Shown: positions 33,424 to 44,814 of the stretch, piece by piece
Layout of the letters: every line of letters starts with the position of its first letter
How positions within the stretch are numbered: the first letter of the stretch is position 1
Assembly: GCA_903813345.2 (NCBI GenBank)
Contig: CAIIXF020000001.1
Location: forward strand, 15,521,915-15,585,914
DNA length: 64,000 bases
Direction of reading: 5' to 3'
From: Owenia fusiformis
Taxonomy: Eukaryota; Annelida; Polychaeta; Sabellida; Oweniidae
Made by a program: the position numbers and the translations under genes
The notes under the pieces: generated by a model
The model's database searches: none
Seen by the model: only the letters and a program-made list of their open reading frames with translations
Told to the model about the DNA's origin: nothing

Positions 33424-34480
33424 GAAAGGCCAATATGGTTGACCCTTGACATATTGATGCAAAAGAGTTGGGCCATTGTGGTTCACATTACATGAATAAG
33501 GAAAGGCCACTATTCAGTAAGGCCAATATGGTTGACACTGACAAAATTGAGTAAGGCCAATATGGTTGACAATGACACAATATTGAGTAAGGCCAATAAG
33601 GTTTACACTGACACAATTGAGTAAGGCCAATATGGTTGAGACTGACACAATTGAGTAAGGCCAATAAGGTTTCCACTAACACAACTGAGTAAGGCCAATA
33701 TGGTTGACACTGACACAAATGAGTAAGGCCAATATGGTTGACATTGACACAATATTAAGTAAGGCCAGTATGGTTGACACTGACACAATTGAGTAAGGCC
33801 AATATGGTTGACACTGACACGATTAAGTAAGGCCAGTATGGTTGACGCTGACACAATATTGAGTAAGGCCAGTATGGTTGACGCTGACACAATATTGAGT
33901 AAGGCCAGTATGGTTGACACACACAATTGAGTAAGGTCAAAATTGTTGACACTGACACAATTGAGTAAGGCCAATATGCTTGACACTGACACAATTGAGT
34001 AAGGTACATATGGTTGAGACTGACACAATTGAGTAAGGCCAGTATGGTTGACACTGACACAATTGAGTAAGGCCAATATGGTTGACACTGACACAATTGA
34101 GGAAGGCCAGTATGGTTGACACTGACACAATTGAGTAAGGCCAATATGGTTGAGACTGACACAATTGAGTAAGGCCAATATGGTTGAGACTGACACAATT
34201 GAGTAAGGCCAATATGGTTGACACTGACACAATTGAGTAAGGCCAGTATGGTTGACGCTGACACAATATTGAGTAAGGCCAGTATGGTTGACACACACAA
34301 TTGAGTAAGGCCAAAATAGTTGACACTGACACAATTGAGTAAGGCCAATATGGTTGACACTGACACAATTGAGTAAGGCCAGTATGGTTGACACTGACAC
34401 AATATTGAGTATTAGGCCAATATGGTTGGCATTGACACAATTGAGTGAGGCCAATATGATTCACAGTGACACAGTGGAAA
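33424..34480 (-). repeat. 34-bp minisatellite adjoining the MGAT4-like stop codon
   Basis: About 30 units of 34 bp are built on AAGGCCAATATGGTTGACAC and TGACACAATTGAGT; some units carry a 3-bp longer AATATTGAGT variant. A period of 34 shifts the frame at each unit, so the 175-283-residue minus-strand frames over the array are artefacts. A diverged unit at 34502-34522 forms the last codons of the neighbouring glycosyltransferase. Confidence 0.92.
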
Positions 34481-34496
34481 CATTGATATTAATGAG

Positions 34497-35948
34497 TTAT
34501 GATGGCCAATATGGTTCACAACATGGCCTAGCAGAGTCAGGAACTAACTGAATTTTAAAAACAATTTCTCTGAGCACAACCATGACGTCATGTTTAGTAA
34601 TTACTCGAATCCGTACAGCTTTAATTTTCCCAATACGACTACCTAGAGAACCCTCAGCAATACCACGACTGTTAAATTGCCCAATTTGGAAATAATTGTC
34701 TTTTAAGGGCAACATTTTATTGATTGAGTTTGTCTTTTTATTGACTTGATTAAGATGTAATGGCAGTTGCACATCCACATAGGTATCCTGTTTAAAAATG
34801 TCCCTAGGATATTTGTAATGTTCACACCGGAGGAAATATTCCTCAAAAATAACTGGTGTTTTGAATATAAATTCAATAAAGTCACCTTGTTGTGGGTGAA
34901 AGGCATGGAAATATCCAGCGTTTATGTAAGTTGCTTCTAAGGTATGATCCTTATAGGCTCTCATACTGGTCTTTATCACAGCTGGAGGATTGATATAAAC
35001 AGGAACATTCATCCAAGGCCAATTTTCATTCGCTATTGGAAAGTTATGTTCGGTCTTTATTAGTTTACCATTCAATGTTTCAATTGGGTTGAATAAGGCG
35101 GGATAGTGTGAGATTGAAGAAAATCCCAGTTCCTGTAAACAATGAGACCCCAAGGGAGTCTCTGATAGGCAACGGGGATGTCGTTTGTCGGTATAGTGCT
35201 GTAAAAGTCCCTCTAGTGAAGCAACGAGCACAGTGGGAGTTGAAACAAGATTTTTTATGATTGATGACAAGTCGTGAGTCTTATAAAGGTTACCAATTAG
35301 ACCAACACTTGAGAATTTCAGATTGATCCACAAATTGGTATTGACCTCAAAAATAAACTTTGATATGTTTCCTATAAAGTTTCGGGATGCCAGTACATTA
35401 TCACTGAGTTTTAGATAATATTTTCCTCTGGTATGTGCAAATGTCATCATTATTATCTCTTGAAGGATATCTCTCGATTTATGCTTAATATCTCCTGTAA
35501 GCTGAATCCCATTGATGATATTCTGCATCAGCTTAATTTCTAGGAGTCCGGATTTTATTGGATCTTCAAAGGTCATTACAAGATCATCATGTAAAGTTTT
35601 AACAAATTTAGCTTGCCCATCTATTACAACAATTATGATAACTTCAGCTTGTTCCTCTGCAGACAATCCTTCAATTAGTGAACTGAGAGTTTTCCTAATG
35701 GATTCATCTCCATGTTGCTGGCTGACGGATATTCCTATGACGTATGTTGCCTCTGATTTTCCTGTATTTTCACTAGCAGGGTTTAAGTTATGGGCTAAAG
35801 AGTCCATCAATTGCTCTGCCTCTTGTGTACCACTGTAGGCAGGTGAACATTCATTGTCTGATAACATCAATCGTAATCTCATCCACAGAAGGTGCATCAT
35901 GGACGCTATGAGAATGATCTTCCACCATTTCACATACATTGCTTTCAT
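34497..35948 (-). CDS. MGAT4 family N-acetylglucosaminyltransferase-like protein
   Basis: 483 residues, intronless. I take the ATG at 35948 as the start; an upstream in-frame TTG codon is not a plausible start. Residues about 8-26 form the signal anchor of a type II Golgi protein. The middle holds the GnT-IV fold (KYYLKL, then INLKFSSVGLIGN), and the C-terminal part holds the family's lectin-like domain (INPPAVIKTSM, HAFHPQQGDFIEFIF). In the family the enzyme adds beta-1,4-linked GlcNAc to the alpha-1,3 mannose arm of N-glycans. Here the usual acidic triplet after YYL reads LSDN (about residues 181-184), so metal and sugar-nucleotide binding may be weakened, as in catalytically silent MGAT4 relatives. 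The last residues EPYWPS are encoded by a minisatellite-like unit. Confidence 0.88.
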   Translation of the reverse strand: MKAMYVKWWKIILIASMMHLLWMRLRLMLSDNECSPAYSGTQEAEQLMDSLAHNLNPASENTGKSEATYVIGISVSQQHGDESIRKTLSSLIEGLSAEEQAEVIIIVVIDGQAKFVKTLHDDLVMTFEDPIKSGLLEIKLMQNIINGIQLTGDIKHKSRDILQEIIMMTFAHTRGKYYLKLSDNVLASRNFIGNISKFIFEVNTNLWINLKFSSVGLIGNLYKTHDLSSIIKNLVSTPTVLVASLEGLLQHYTDKRHPRCLSETPLGSHCLQELGFSSISHYPALFNPIETLNGKLIKTEHNFPIANENWPWMNVPVYINPPAVIKTSMRAYKDHTLEATYINAGYFHAFHPQQGDFIEFIFKTPVIFEEYFLRCEHYKYPRDIFKQDTYVDVQLPLHLNQVNKKTNSINKMLPLKDNYFQIGQFNSRGIAEGSLGSRIGKIKAVRIRVITKHDVMVVLREIVFKIQLVPDSARPCCEPYWPS

Positions 35949-38691
35949 TTTTATTTCATTCAAGGCTGGTATGAATTGGACCCGTTAACACATATAAACA
36001 TAGATTTCATATACATTGTAATACTATCTCATTTAGATGTTTTAAATTAATGAATAGGGTGTAATTTAACAACAGGTATCTTGCCTCTGGCATTTCATTA
36101 ATGTTTATACTTATTCCATATACATGGTGATGTTAATTTTATTTTTAATTTTGATTTTGATTGGTATGAGATCTAAAGGGGAATTAAGTGAGGCAGCAAA
36201 AATGGAAACGGGATTTTATTTAACAAAGACTAATTTTAAAAATGGACAAATAGTTCTGTGATTAACATGATCACTATTTGAAAAGGTTACCTTTCTCTAT
36301 GTATTTATAAACTGATCAAATTGTGTCAAAAAAATAAATTAAATTTGGCAGTTAAGCTAATAAGATTACTTGCATCTTTAACAATACTAAATAACAGAAT
36401 AATAAACACTGATAATCTGCAGATGAATTGTCCTACAAAAGCTATTATATTACCAGTTCAACACTCAACAAAAACAAGATAAATTAGATAGTGTCATCCA
36501 CCACTGACTTCGCCTGTAAACAATACCATTTATAACCTGAGGATATTGCACAGAATAAATAATTCATGTCTAAAAACTTCTTGTAGTAATTAATCGTTTT
36601 GTGGTAGTTCCAGTATTCTGCTTGTGACATGTTCATGCTGTGCAACTCTGCCCTTTTATGTCATCTTGTTAACACAGCTAATGAAGATGGATAGTTCTAA
36701 AGCTAGAATGTTTTTATTGCAAGAAAGCAATACTTTCATATTGGTACAACAAAACTCTGCACATGGCAGTAATGACAATTTTCATATCAATGGTTTCCTG
36801 GCATCATTTTACGCAGAGATGCAATTGGATTTTATTCTTGAAAATCATCTATAGACTTTTTTAGCATTACTTTTCTATGTAGTATTTTTATATTTCCAAA
36901 AGAAATTCTGTTATCATTTCTAACAAAATTAAGTTTTCTATAAAAAAAACATCATTTTCAAGATTTTTGGAAAACTACAACTTATGAAGCGTAAAATATA
37001 AAAGTGTCTTTCATTTTCAATAATCTGAAATTTATGATTCTCTATCAGGCTTAGCCATGATGAAAGATATGTACAAAATAAATGCATTCAAATCCCTTGA
37101 GTAAAATGATAAATGACCTTCTCTAATCTTTCAAGACTTTTATTGTTTCTTCATAATTCTGTAAAATCCCTCTTAAGAAAAACACAAGATAATATACATG
37201 TTTATTATGATTTACTTCTACCTTTATTACATTACAGACAATATGAAAGATCCCGGCAAATTTCATTTATGTAGCGATTGCTCTGTCAATGACCAGCTCA
37301 ATTCATTAATGTTAAAACAATTTTTTCATCCTACCAAGGAATTAGTGTTCAATTGTCAACAATTGTGAAAGCGCAAGGTTAATTTCATGAAGGTGTTACT
37401 TATGTTATGCTTGGAAAAAAATCATTCAAATCATTGATGGCAAATCAATCTTTTGAAATTATGTTATTAATACAAGAATGGCATCCAAAATGTGATTGTT
37501 TTTCCACTAAATGTTAACATTTGAACACCAACCCTAATAGTCCTACAGTAATATTCCCAGTGAGGGCAAGTGTATGTACACTGTTATTCACAACAGTTCC
37601 TGGATTAATTTATTGGGCATTAACCAAGATTTACTCAGTTCATTTACAAGTTTCACTAATCAATGAAGCCAAATGGAAAACACTAATAGCAGAAATAAAT
37701 AGCTCGGAGTGATGGCCAGATAACGCAACTGGATTTAAATCAAAAGTGGTATCTTATACCAGGTATTTACAATTCAGCAACTATCGTGTTGTTTCCCATA
37801 CCATCTCAATATACAGGGTGTCTACTAAATAAGCACTTTCCCTTCAAAGTCATTCATGCGAATGTCTGTACTTTGTTACTTTAAGAGAGGATTTCAGTCC
37901 CCATTGAATACAATAGCCCTATCCTCATATTTCATTGGTCTTTGATTGACATAAATTTCTTCATTTTATCATCCCTGATTGGTCAAAAAGTATACGGTAT
38001 ACATGTACGATCATGTGGCTAAGAATCGGAATTGGCAAATCAAAATTATGTAAATATGCTTCCCTGTTTACTTTGGCTACCTAGAACTTTTAGCTAAAGC
38101 TCTTTGTTATTGAAATTATCCATTTCAATGTATTTTAAGATCTTTACAATAATCAGTATATATGACTTAAGGGTTTGGGGAGCCTACATAGTGAAGAACC
38201 TGTATATTGAAATCTCACTCTCCATTGTCTCTCAACTACTGTAAATTCTTATCTCATACTTTAATTTGCTATAATTTATTTCTTAATACATATCTGATGA
38301 TACAATATCTCATCTTGAATAATATGTTTACCATATCATGAAAAAGGGGGTCTTAGTTTTATATCTTATTTTGAAGCTCCCAAGCATTTTTGCAATTCAG
38401 TAATTTACCTCAGTTTCTCAAGGGTGGCAGTGTTTTGAAGATTTCTTTATTTAGCACCTTTCCCACAAACATTCAACCAATGTTTGCTCCTTTGCCACAT
38501 TTTAAAGTAGTTTCCTCATATTTCAACTCATTCAGTAAGAAATTCAATAATGGTGGATTATACATTGTTGCACTTAAATCCAAATATTGTTCAGGATGTA
38601 ATGAAAATGTGCATTCATTTTGAATGCATTTGTCAGAATAACTGAACCTAGTCAATCAATGTTTGGCTTCATGCTATCACTTACTGTAAAT
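35949..38691. other. No gene recognised
   Basis: This is the upstream side of the MGAT4-like gene, AT-rich with stops in every frame. No promoter element or exon could be assigned with confidence. Confidence 0.4.
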
Positions 38692-38693
38692 TG

Positions 38694-38998
38694 CTTTAAT
38701 TTGGCGCAACTTTTGGCGGCTGGGAAAAATTTTGAAATTTTGGCTGCTATTTAATTTGGCGAATTGATCATTAAATCAATTGTATTACTCACTTCACAGC
38801 TCGCCACCAATAACACAATTTTATCTTTTCTGCCATCGGATTGTTTTATCTAAACAAGCAGGGACTCTATAGATCTTCGAAAATAGTTTGTGCAAGGTAA
38901 CATATGGAAAAGACGAAAATATTACCGGGCATTTTCAAAAATTGGCGGAGAGTTAATTTGGCTGTTTTATCAATCTGTCAAGTTAAAGCAATTTACAG
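38694..38998. mobile_element. TA-flanked miniature inverted-repeat element (CTGTAAATTGCTTTAA ends)
   Basis: A perfect 16-bp terminal inverted repeat CTGTAAATTGCTTTAA is flanked by TA at 38692-38693 and 38999-39000. The subterminal TTTAATTTGGCG is shared with the element at 13095-13308. It is 305 bp. Confidence 0.82.
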
Positions 38999-39000
38999 TA

Positions 39001-40190
39001 GTTGAAACAGAAATAATTCTATTATTTGAAACATTTATTTTCCAACAATCAGAGATGAGACGAAGAAATTTCTGCTTATGAGCCTAATAACAGATCATTC
39101 TGAACCATTACATTAGTGCATTAACATGTGTTAGTGCACGTTAACATAATAACCTGTTATTGTAGGTTACTTTATAATCCAATACCAACATACATGTAGA
39201 CAGTCATGAGTTCATTTGAGATCAACTTTCATACTATTCCAGATTAAAATTATTCAGTCTACTTTACTGAATATTAATGTACATTAAAAATGTTACAAAT
39301 ATGTGATGAGTTCAATACAATAATATTCCTTTAACTGTGAAAAGGGTGACATCTATTTTGCTAATGTGTACTTTTGAGTACTTTAATAGGAACTTAGTAT
39401 GACATAAATAATTAAACTACATGTAATTTAACCTCATATGGTCTTCAACTGTATCACCCTCCATTCTCTCTGCAATCTGAGAGAACAAAGGATGGGTAAG
39501 ATGAAATTCAGACTTTACAGGACACACATCTAATTAAATTCATAGAACAGTTAATCACTATGGTAACGCAAGCCACCTACGTGTCTGTGTTAGCACAGTC
39601 TAAAGTCAAGGTTACATCATTCAATGAAGAAAAGCTTTTCACTACTTGCTTCGTAGGGAGTGGGCATTATTCAAGATTTATTTTCAGTATCACTCACTAA
39701 TATATAGTGATACAGTCATGCAACATAGATGAACATATATTCAACTTAATAACTAATACTATATCATGTTGTACCAGTACTTTAATAGCAAAGCTGTGCT
39801 GCAAATAAAATCTACATCAACCTTACATAAATGATTGGTACAATAAGCTCAGAAGCAAATAGAAGGCATATGGAAGGCATATAAATATTTAAGGTAGACA
39901 ACTGGTCAAAATAACAATTGCAAAGATGCTTCCAATGTGGAGTGAAAACTGTTTTCATTGTCGATAACTCTGCTTATAAGTCATTATTCAGGGAAGGATG
40001 TCACATTCAAAAGCAAAGTCAACATATAGAGTATAAATCAACTTATCCCCTCTTTTTCCCTTTATCATTTACAGGATGAGGATGGGGGGATATATATGCC
40101 TCCTATCGTTCTATGAGACATCACACATGTCAATGGTAAAATATCATACTTCTGCATAATGTTGATACAGAATCAGATACTAAGGGGAGG
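39001..40190. other. No gene recognised
   Basis: AT-rich sequence between two transposon-derived elements; no exon or RNA gene was seen. Confidence 0.4.
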
Positions 40191-40192
40191 CA

Positions 40193-40598
40193 TCAAAAGT
40201 TCAATGTCTGATAGGAAACTAAATAAATCTAGTTTTGAGTTGGACCCCCCCCCCCTCCCCCTCAAAACTAAATACAATGAAAGTTGATCGCGGACTTTTC
40301 ACATGTTTTAGCGACTCAATTTGGACTTTCATGGGGGCAGTACTATAACTTATTTATGATTCTTAAAACATGTGCCAACAACAATAGGCATATTATTCCA
40401 TGTTGCATGCATCTTGGTGAAGAAGGCATCTGGTAAAGTCTTTATTTTTAAACCATTCCAAGGCATTTTGAGTCGAAATTGCAAAAAAATTAAATGTTGA
40501 AATTTGTCGGATAGCAAACTGAAATAGCTTTGACCCCCTCCCCCCCAAACTAGATTTATTTAGTTTTCTATCAGACATTGATCTTTTGATGCCTCCCC
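40193..40598. mobile_element. TA-flanked foldback element (GGGGAGGCATCAAAAG ends)
   Basis: The left end GGGGAGGCATCAAAAGTTC and the inverted right end GGGGAGGCATCAAAAGATC begin arms of about 50 bp that continue through AATGTCTGATAG and AAACTAAATAAATCTAG. TA lies at both edges. A C-rich tract follows each arm inside. About 406 bp, no coding frame. Confidence 0.78.
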
Positions 40599-40847
40599 TA
40601 AAACTACACAATAATAATTGATACGGTCAAATATTGAAATTATCTTGACCAGCTGTATGGCTTAAGCTTTAACTTAATCTTCATATTTTCGAGTCCATTG
40701 TGAAAGATTATCTAAGTGTAAATCAATAAATGTCTCATGACTGGATATAAAAATAATTTTAATTATCCCATTCTACTGTTTATAAAACATTGCTTTTGAA
40801 TTTTTTATTTAAAAGCAGTTGCCTTAACAATTCAATGACTAATAACA

Positions 40848-41698
40848 CACCCTATGCAGACAGAGCCTGTGGGAAATATTGGGTGCAGCGCAAATGAGCG
40901 GAGGGTGCGGAGCTAACGGTCATTTTTGAATTTAAAATTGGGATATTTCTGAAACTACGCCGTTTTGGGACTTCAAATATACCAAGATATGTGTATTTGA
41001 CACCAAATATCAATAAAATTGTGAAAATAGTAGTGCAATTCATTTTATAGCGACGCAGTATGCCTTAAACATTTCCCAGACCTATATATTTTGAGACTAT
41101 CCTTTTAATACTGCGTCCCCAGCATTCATAAAAAATGGTGTTCAAGATACACTACCCATGCAAATTATTATTGCATCTTGGAAGCCAGGCAGTATCTGTG
41201 TGATTTTATAAAAATTCGGAAATGTTCTTCAGATATGAGCCCCCTCTAAATATTGGGTGCGGAGGTACGTTTATGGAGCTCCTCCGCACCCAATATTTAG
41301 AGGGGGCTCATATCTGAAAAACATTTCCGAATTATTATAAAATCACACAGATACTGCCTGGCTTCCAAGATGCAAAAATAATTTGTATAGATAGTGTACC
41401 TTGAACACCATTTTTTATGAATGCTGGGGACTCAGTATTAAAAGGATAATTTCAAAATATATAGGTCTGGGAAAGGTTTAAGGCACACTGCATTGCTATA
41501 GAATGAATTGCGCTTCTATTTTCACAATTGTATTGCTATTTGGTGTCAAATACACATATCTTGGTATATTTGAAGTCCCAAAACGGCTTAGTTTCAGAAA
41601 TATCCCAAATTTAAATTCAAAAATGACCGTTAGCTCCGCACCCTCCGCTCATTTGCTCCGCACCCAATATTTCCCACAGGCTCTGTCTGCATAGGGTG
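40848..41698. mobile_element. 851-bp near-palindromic element with 5-bp target duplication
   Basis: The whole element is one inverted repeat: two arms of about 415 bp (from CACCCTATGCAGACAGAGCC inward) meet near 41273 around a short centre. It is flanked by TAACA at 40843-40847 and again at 41699-41703. The matching 63-codon frames on the two arms are mirror copies of the same non-coding sequence. A 5-bp duplication with CAC at the tip resembles Transib-class (RAG-related) elements; this assignment is tentative. Confidence 0.85.
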
Positions 41699-41936
41699 TA
41701 ACAAAGGACTTCAAACATTAAATCACTTCACCAAAATAAAATTGAGCTTCAACAAGTTTCAAAATGAAGCTATGGGTCATAATTTCTAAAGTCATAATAA
41801 CTTCATCTCAGTTTCTTTTTCTATTCAAATAATGATCTGATAAAATCTGTAGATTCCAAAATGAAACAATCAAATCTTAAATTAAATAATTCCAAAGCAA
41901 TGTCTCATTGATCACATTTATCAAATTTTGCACTGT

Positions 41937-43418
41937 TTACTCAGTAGTGTCTGTATCCATGTATTTGAATATTTTAATCTGGCTTGTCTCTTCCCCAACC
42001 ATGATCTGGCCCTCGTTATTCACAGTAATCGACTGAGGGTGCCTCAGGCCATCATCAATGTTGGCCAGGCACGTGATGAATTCTCCGTCAATGTTGAACA
42101 GCAACACTTGATTCCAATACATATCAGCAACTAAAATGTGACCGTGCCTGTCTGTACATACTCCACATGGGAATCTCAGCTTGACACCTTTACATTCTGT
42201 GATGACTTTACGCAAGAAGCCATCCTCATTGAAAATCTTTATGGTGCCACATTGTGGGTAAGTGACAATGATGTCATTGTTGATGTTCGCAGCGCAGTAC
42301 GCAGCCGCCTTTCCCAATGGAAAGCCAGTCTGCATCATGACATTCTTTGGGGTGGAATCATTCTCACAGATATAGATGCTTGGGGTTCGCCAATCACAAA
42401 TCACAAGATCGCCACTCGTGTTGACAGCAATGCCATGTGGTACACAGAAATGACCTTCAAACTGACGAACGAAAGTGTTGTCGGAATTGAACACTTTCAC
42501 GTTAGATTGTGTATCCTGTGTATCTGTTATCAGCATATGGCCATTTTGTAAGATACATATGTCCTGGGGGAGGCCAAACTGAAATGTTCCACCGACTAAC
42601 TGCTCCACGATGAAACTTTGAATCTTCCCATTTGTGTTGAATGTTTTCACACGCCTGTTTTTCCTATCGACCACCACAATATCACCATTGGCTTTCACTG
42701 CAAGGCCAGTGGGCCAGCTACTCTGGGGGTCTCTGTCGGTAGTTGACGTAAACTCTTTCACCAAGACAGCTTTAGCAAGGGTTCCCCCACCCACAGAACT
42801 CAATATTCCAAAACTTTTAGGAAAATCAGCCTCCTTCATTGGGCCTTCTTGAAATATAACCGAGACATGCATAGACATGGAGCGAACAAATTCAGCTTGC
42901 GCAGAAAGAAACTGTTCTTTTAGTTTATGGCGTAAATCTTCCACATCAAGATCATCTTGGGCAAACACGGTTTCTGCAGATGCACAGAGTGCCTCCGTAA
43001 CCTTAAAGTTATTTTTCAATCGTTGTAGCTGATCACTGATCAGCTTCTGGCCATCCTTATATGTGCCTTCAATAGACTTCAAGAGATCAGATGAGTAGGT
43101 ATCTAAACACATTTTCAATATCTTATGCCGGTTAGTTATGTCCTTTGCCAACTGTTCTCTACTATTCCTTATTTCACTTTTAGCATTTGTAAGTTTTTCA
43201 ATGGCTTCTTCAATATCGGGTATTTTAGCTCGTAACTTTGCTACAAGTGATTCGATAGATTCTTGCTGTCTAAAGTTATTACTATTGTTTGATTTCTCTT
43301 TATTGTTGGATGTTGAGAAATCTGTATCAAACAGCGACTTTATTTTCTTAACAGGGGGAACTGGAGTCTCATCCTCTACTGGACTCCCAGAATCCTCCCT
43401 GGTTCTGCGGACTGACAT
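41937..43418 (-). CDS. Coiled-coil and NHL-repeat protein (TRIM2/3/71-like, no RING seen)
   Basis: 493 residues from ATG at 43418. Residues 1-50 are polar with a basic patch PPVKKIK (21-27), which could be a nuclear signal. Residues about 54-190 are a long predicted coiled coil. Residues about 222-490 form a six-bladed NHL-type propeller with repeated blocks such as WPTGLAVKANGDIVVVD, PHGIAVNTSGDLVICD and PCGVCTDRHGHILVADMY. NHL propellers of TRIM proteins bind RNA or partner proteins. No RING or B-box lies in this exon. A 3' splice site precedes the exon at 43445 and the frame stays open up to it, so an upstream coding exon cannot be excluded. The poly(A) site was not identified. Confidence 0.87.
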   Translation of the reverse strand: MSVRRTREDSGSPVEDETPVPPVKKIKSLFDTDFSTSNNKEKSNNSNNFRQQESIESLVAKLRAKIPDIEEAIEKLTNAKSEIRNSREQLAKDITNRHKILKMCLDTYSSDLLKSIEGTYKDGQKLISDQLQRLKNNFKVTEALCASAETVFAQDDLDVEDLRHKLKEQFLSAQAEFVRSMSMHVSVIFQEGPMKEADFPKSFGILSSVGGGTLAKAVLVKEFTSTTDRDPQSSWPTGLAVKANGDIVVVDRKNRRVKTFNTNGKIQSFIVEQLVGGTFQFGLPQDICILQNGHMLITDTQDTQSNVKVFNSDNTFVRQFEGHFCVPHGIAVNTSGDLVICDWRTPSIYICENDSTPKNVMMQTGFPLGKAAAYCAANINNDIIVTYPQCGTIKIFNEDGFLRKVITECKGVKLRFPCGVCTDRHGHILVADMYWNQVLLFNIDGEFITCLANIDDGLRHPQSITVNNEGQIMVGEETSQIKIFKYMDTDTTE

Positions 43419-43444
43419 TACTATGAGGTGTACGATCTCGTAAC

Positions 43445-44814
43445 CTGAAAAACACAAATAGAAAATGTCACTATACATCGGAATTTATGACTGGACATTA
43501 GGGACATGTATTAACATCTTAGATCATCTAATAAAAATAAATATGGTATTCTGATGCTGCCCATCACTCCTACATTCAGATCCGCTATGCATTATTTTGT
43601 AATTTTTTGTCAGATCGCAAGATGCATATAAGGCACATGTGCAATAGCCATGAAGATATGGAAGGGGATTTTAACTTTTATAAAATTCTGTATATAATCA
43701 CTTATAAGAAAACTTCCCACTATCCATGGAGTAATCACATAGATGCCGGCCAGATCTTAAAGATGGGGAGACACAAAATCGTAAAATTTCAAAAAAGTGA
43801 CCACCCTTCAAAGCATACCTACTTCCCCATGACAGATCTTGTGCTTAATCTATAGCTGAGACCTTCATCTTTCTATTTCTACCTTTTTGGTTTGAGTAAA
43901 TAAGGTATGGACACTGTAATTTAAAGGAATTCTAGGCGATAAAAAAAAAAATATTGCTTCTGGAACAAGATCAAATGACTTTTACATACTGTATACAGTA
44001 TTCTTTACCCTACCTATTTTGTAATTTAAGTATAATATAAAAAAAATAGAAAAAAATAAAGTAGTTCTTCAAGCTAGCCAAGCTAGCCTTTATACAGTTT
44101 AATCTCGGTATGCCAGCGGTCAAAATGATGCAAAAAGTAACTAATTCGGTTTACTATGGACTGAGATACATCCACAACAATTACCTCGCTAACAAGTCCT
44201 CTTGGGTATATTCTTTCAAATGACGCTGAAAATAGATGTCTAGGTGTGGTGATAAGGTGTAAATTAAATAAATTCTTCAGATTTTATTTCATTCTTTGCA
44301 ATATTTTGTCAATTTTCAACCAGAAGTTCAAAACTAGGTCAAATCGGGACGAATTTGACTAAAAATGGATACTTAGCTCCAACTATTGACTTGATTCTTG
44401 GCCAACCTTTTTGAAATACTTACTTAGAGGGAAGCCTGACACTCTTATTACCCAGGGAGCACCTGTGTATTTTTGCAAGTGACTCATCCTGATCCAAAAG
44501 AATCTTGTCGGAATCTTTGAATTAGGTCACCGTGAATGGCATGATGATCAATGATGATCATGATCATCATCATCATTTACTCGAGTCTCTAGATTACTCG
44601 AGGCTAGATGTAATTTCAACTGGAATACTGTGAACTCCATTTGAAAAAAGCTGGCCGGCGTGTCAAATTTATTGAATATTCTAAAATTCGCCAGATAAAT
44701 CATTAATCAAAATGCGACCGGCTCAGCTCCTTGATGAGATATTGCATGATTTCGTCGGGATGTCATCTAAAATTAAAACAAAATGGCTCCAAAAAATGGT
44801 GATATTCCACTAGA
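43445..44814. other. Upstream region of the NHL gene; no coding exon
   Basis: This is the intron and promoter side of the minus-strand NHL gene. A short ATGATCATGATC-type palindromic cluster lies at about 44540-44580, with a partner at 45925-45950. No exon was recognised. Confidence 0.4.

Noticed and set aside
33488-34464. Four overlapping minus-strand ORFs rich in YWPYSI
   Set aside because: They are read-outs of the 34-bp minisatellite in rotating frames, without domain, start context or splice evidence.
33424-34480. CRISPR array
   Set aside because: Units are contiguous 34-bp tandem repeats without unique spacers, in a eukaryotic genome.
40852-41694. Pair of similar 63-codon ORFs on opposite strands
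   Set aside because: They are the two arms of the 851-bp palindrome, not genes.
42138-42551. 137-codon plus-strand ORF
   Set aside because: Antisense shadow of the NHL propeller exon.
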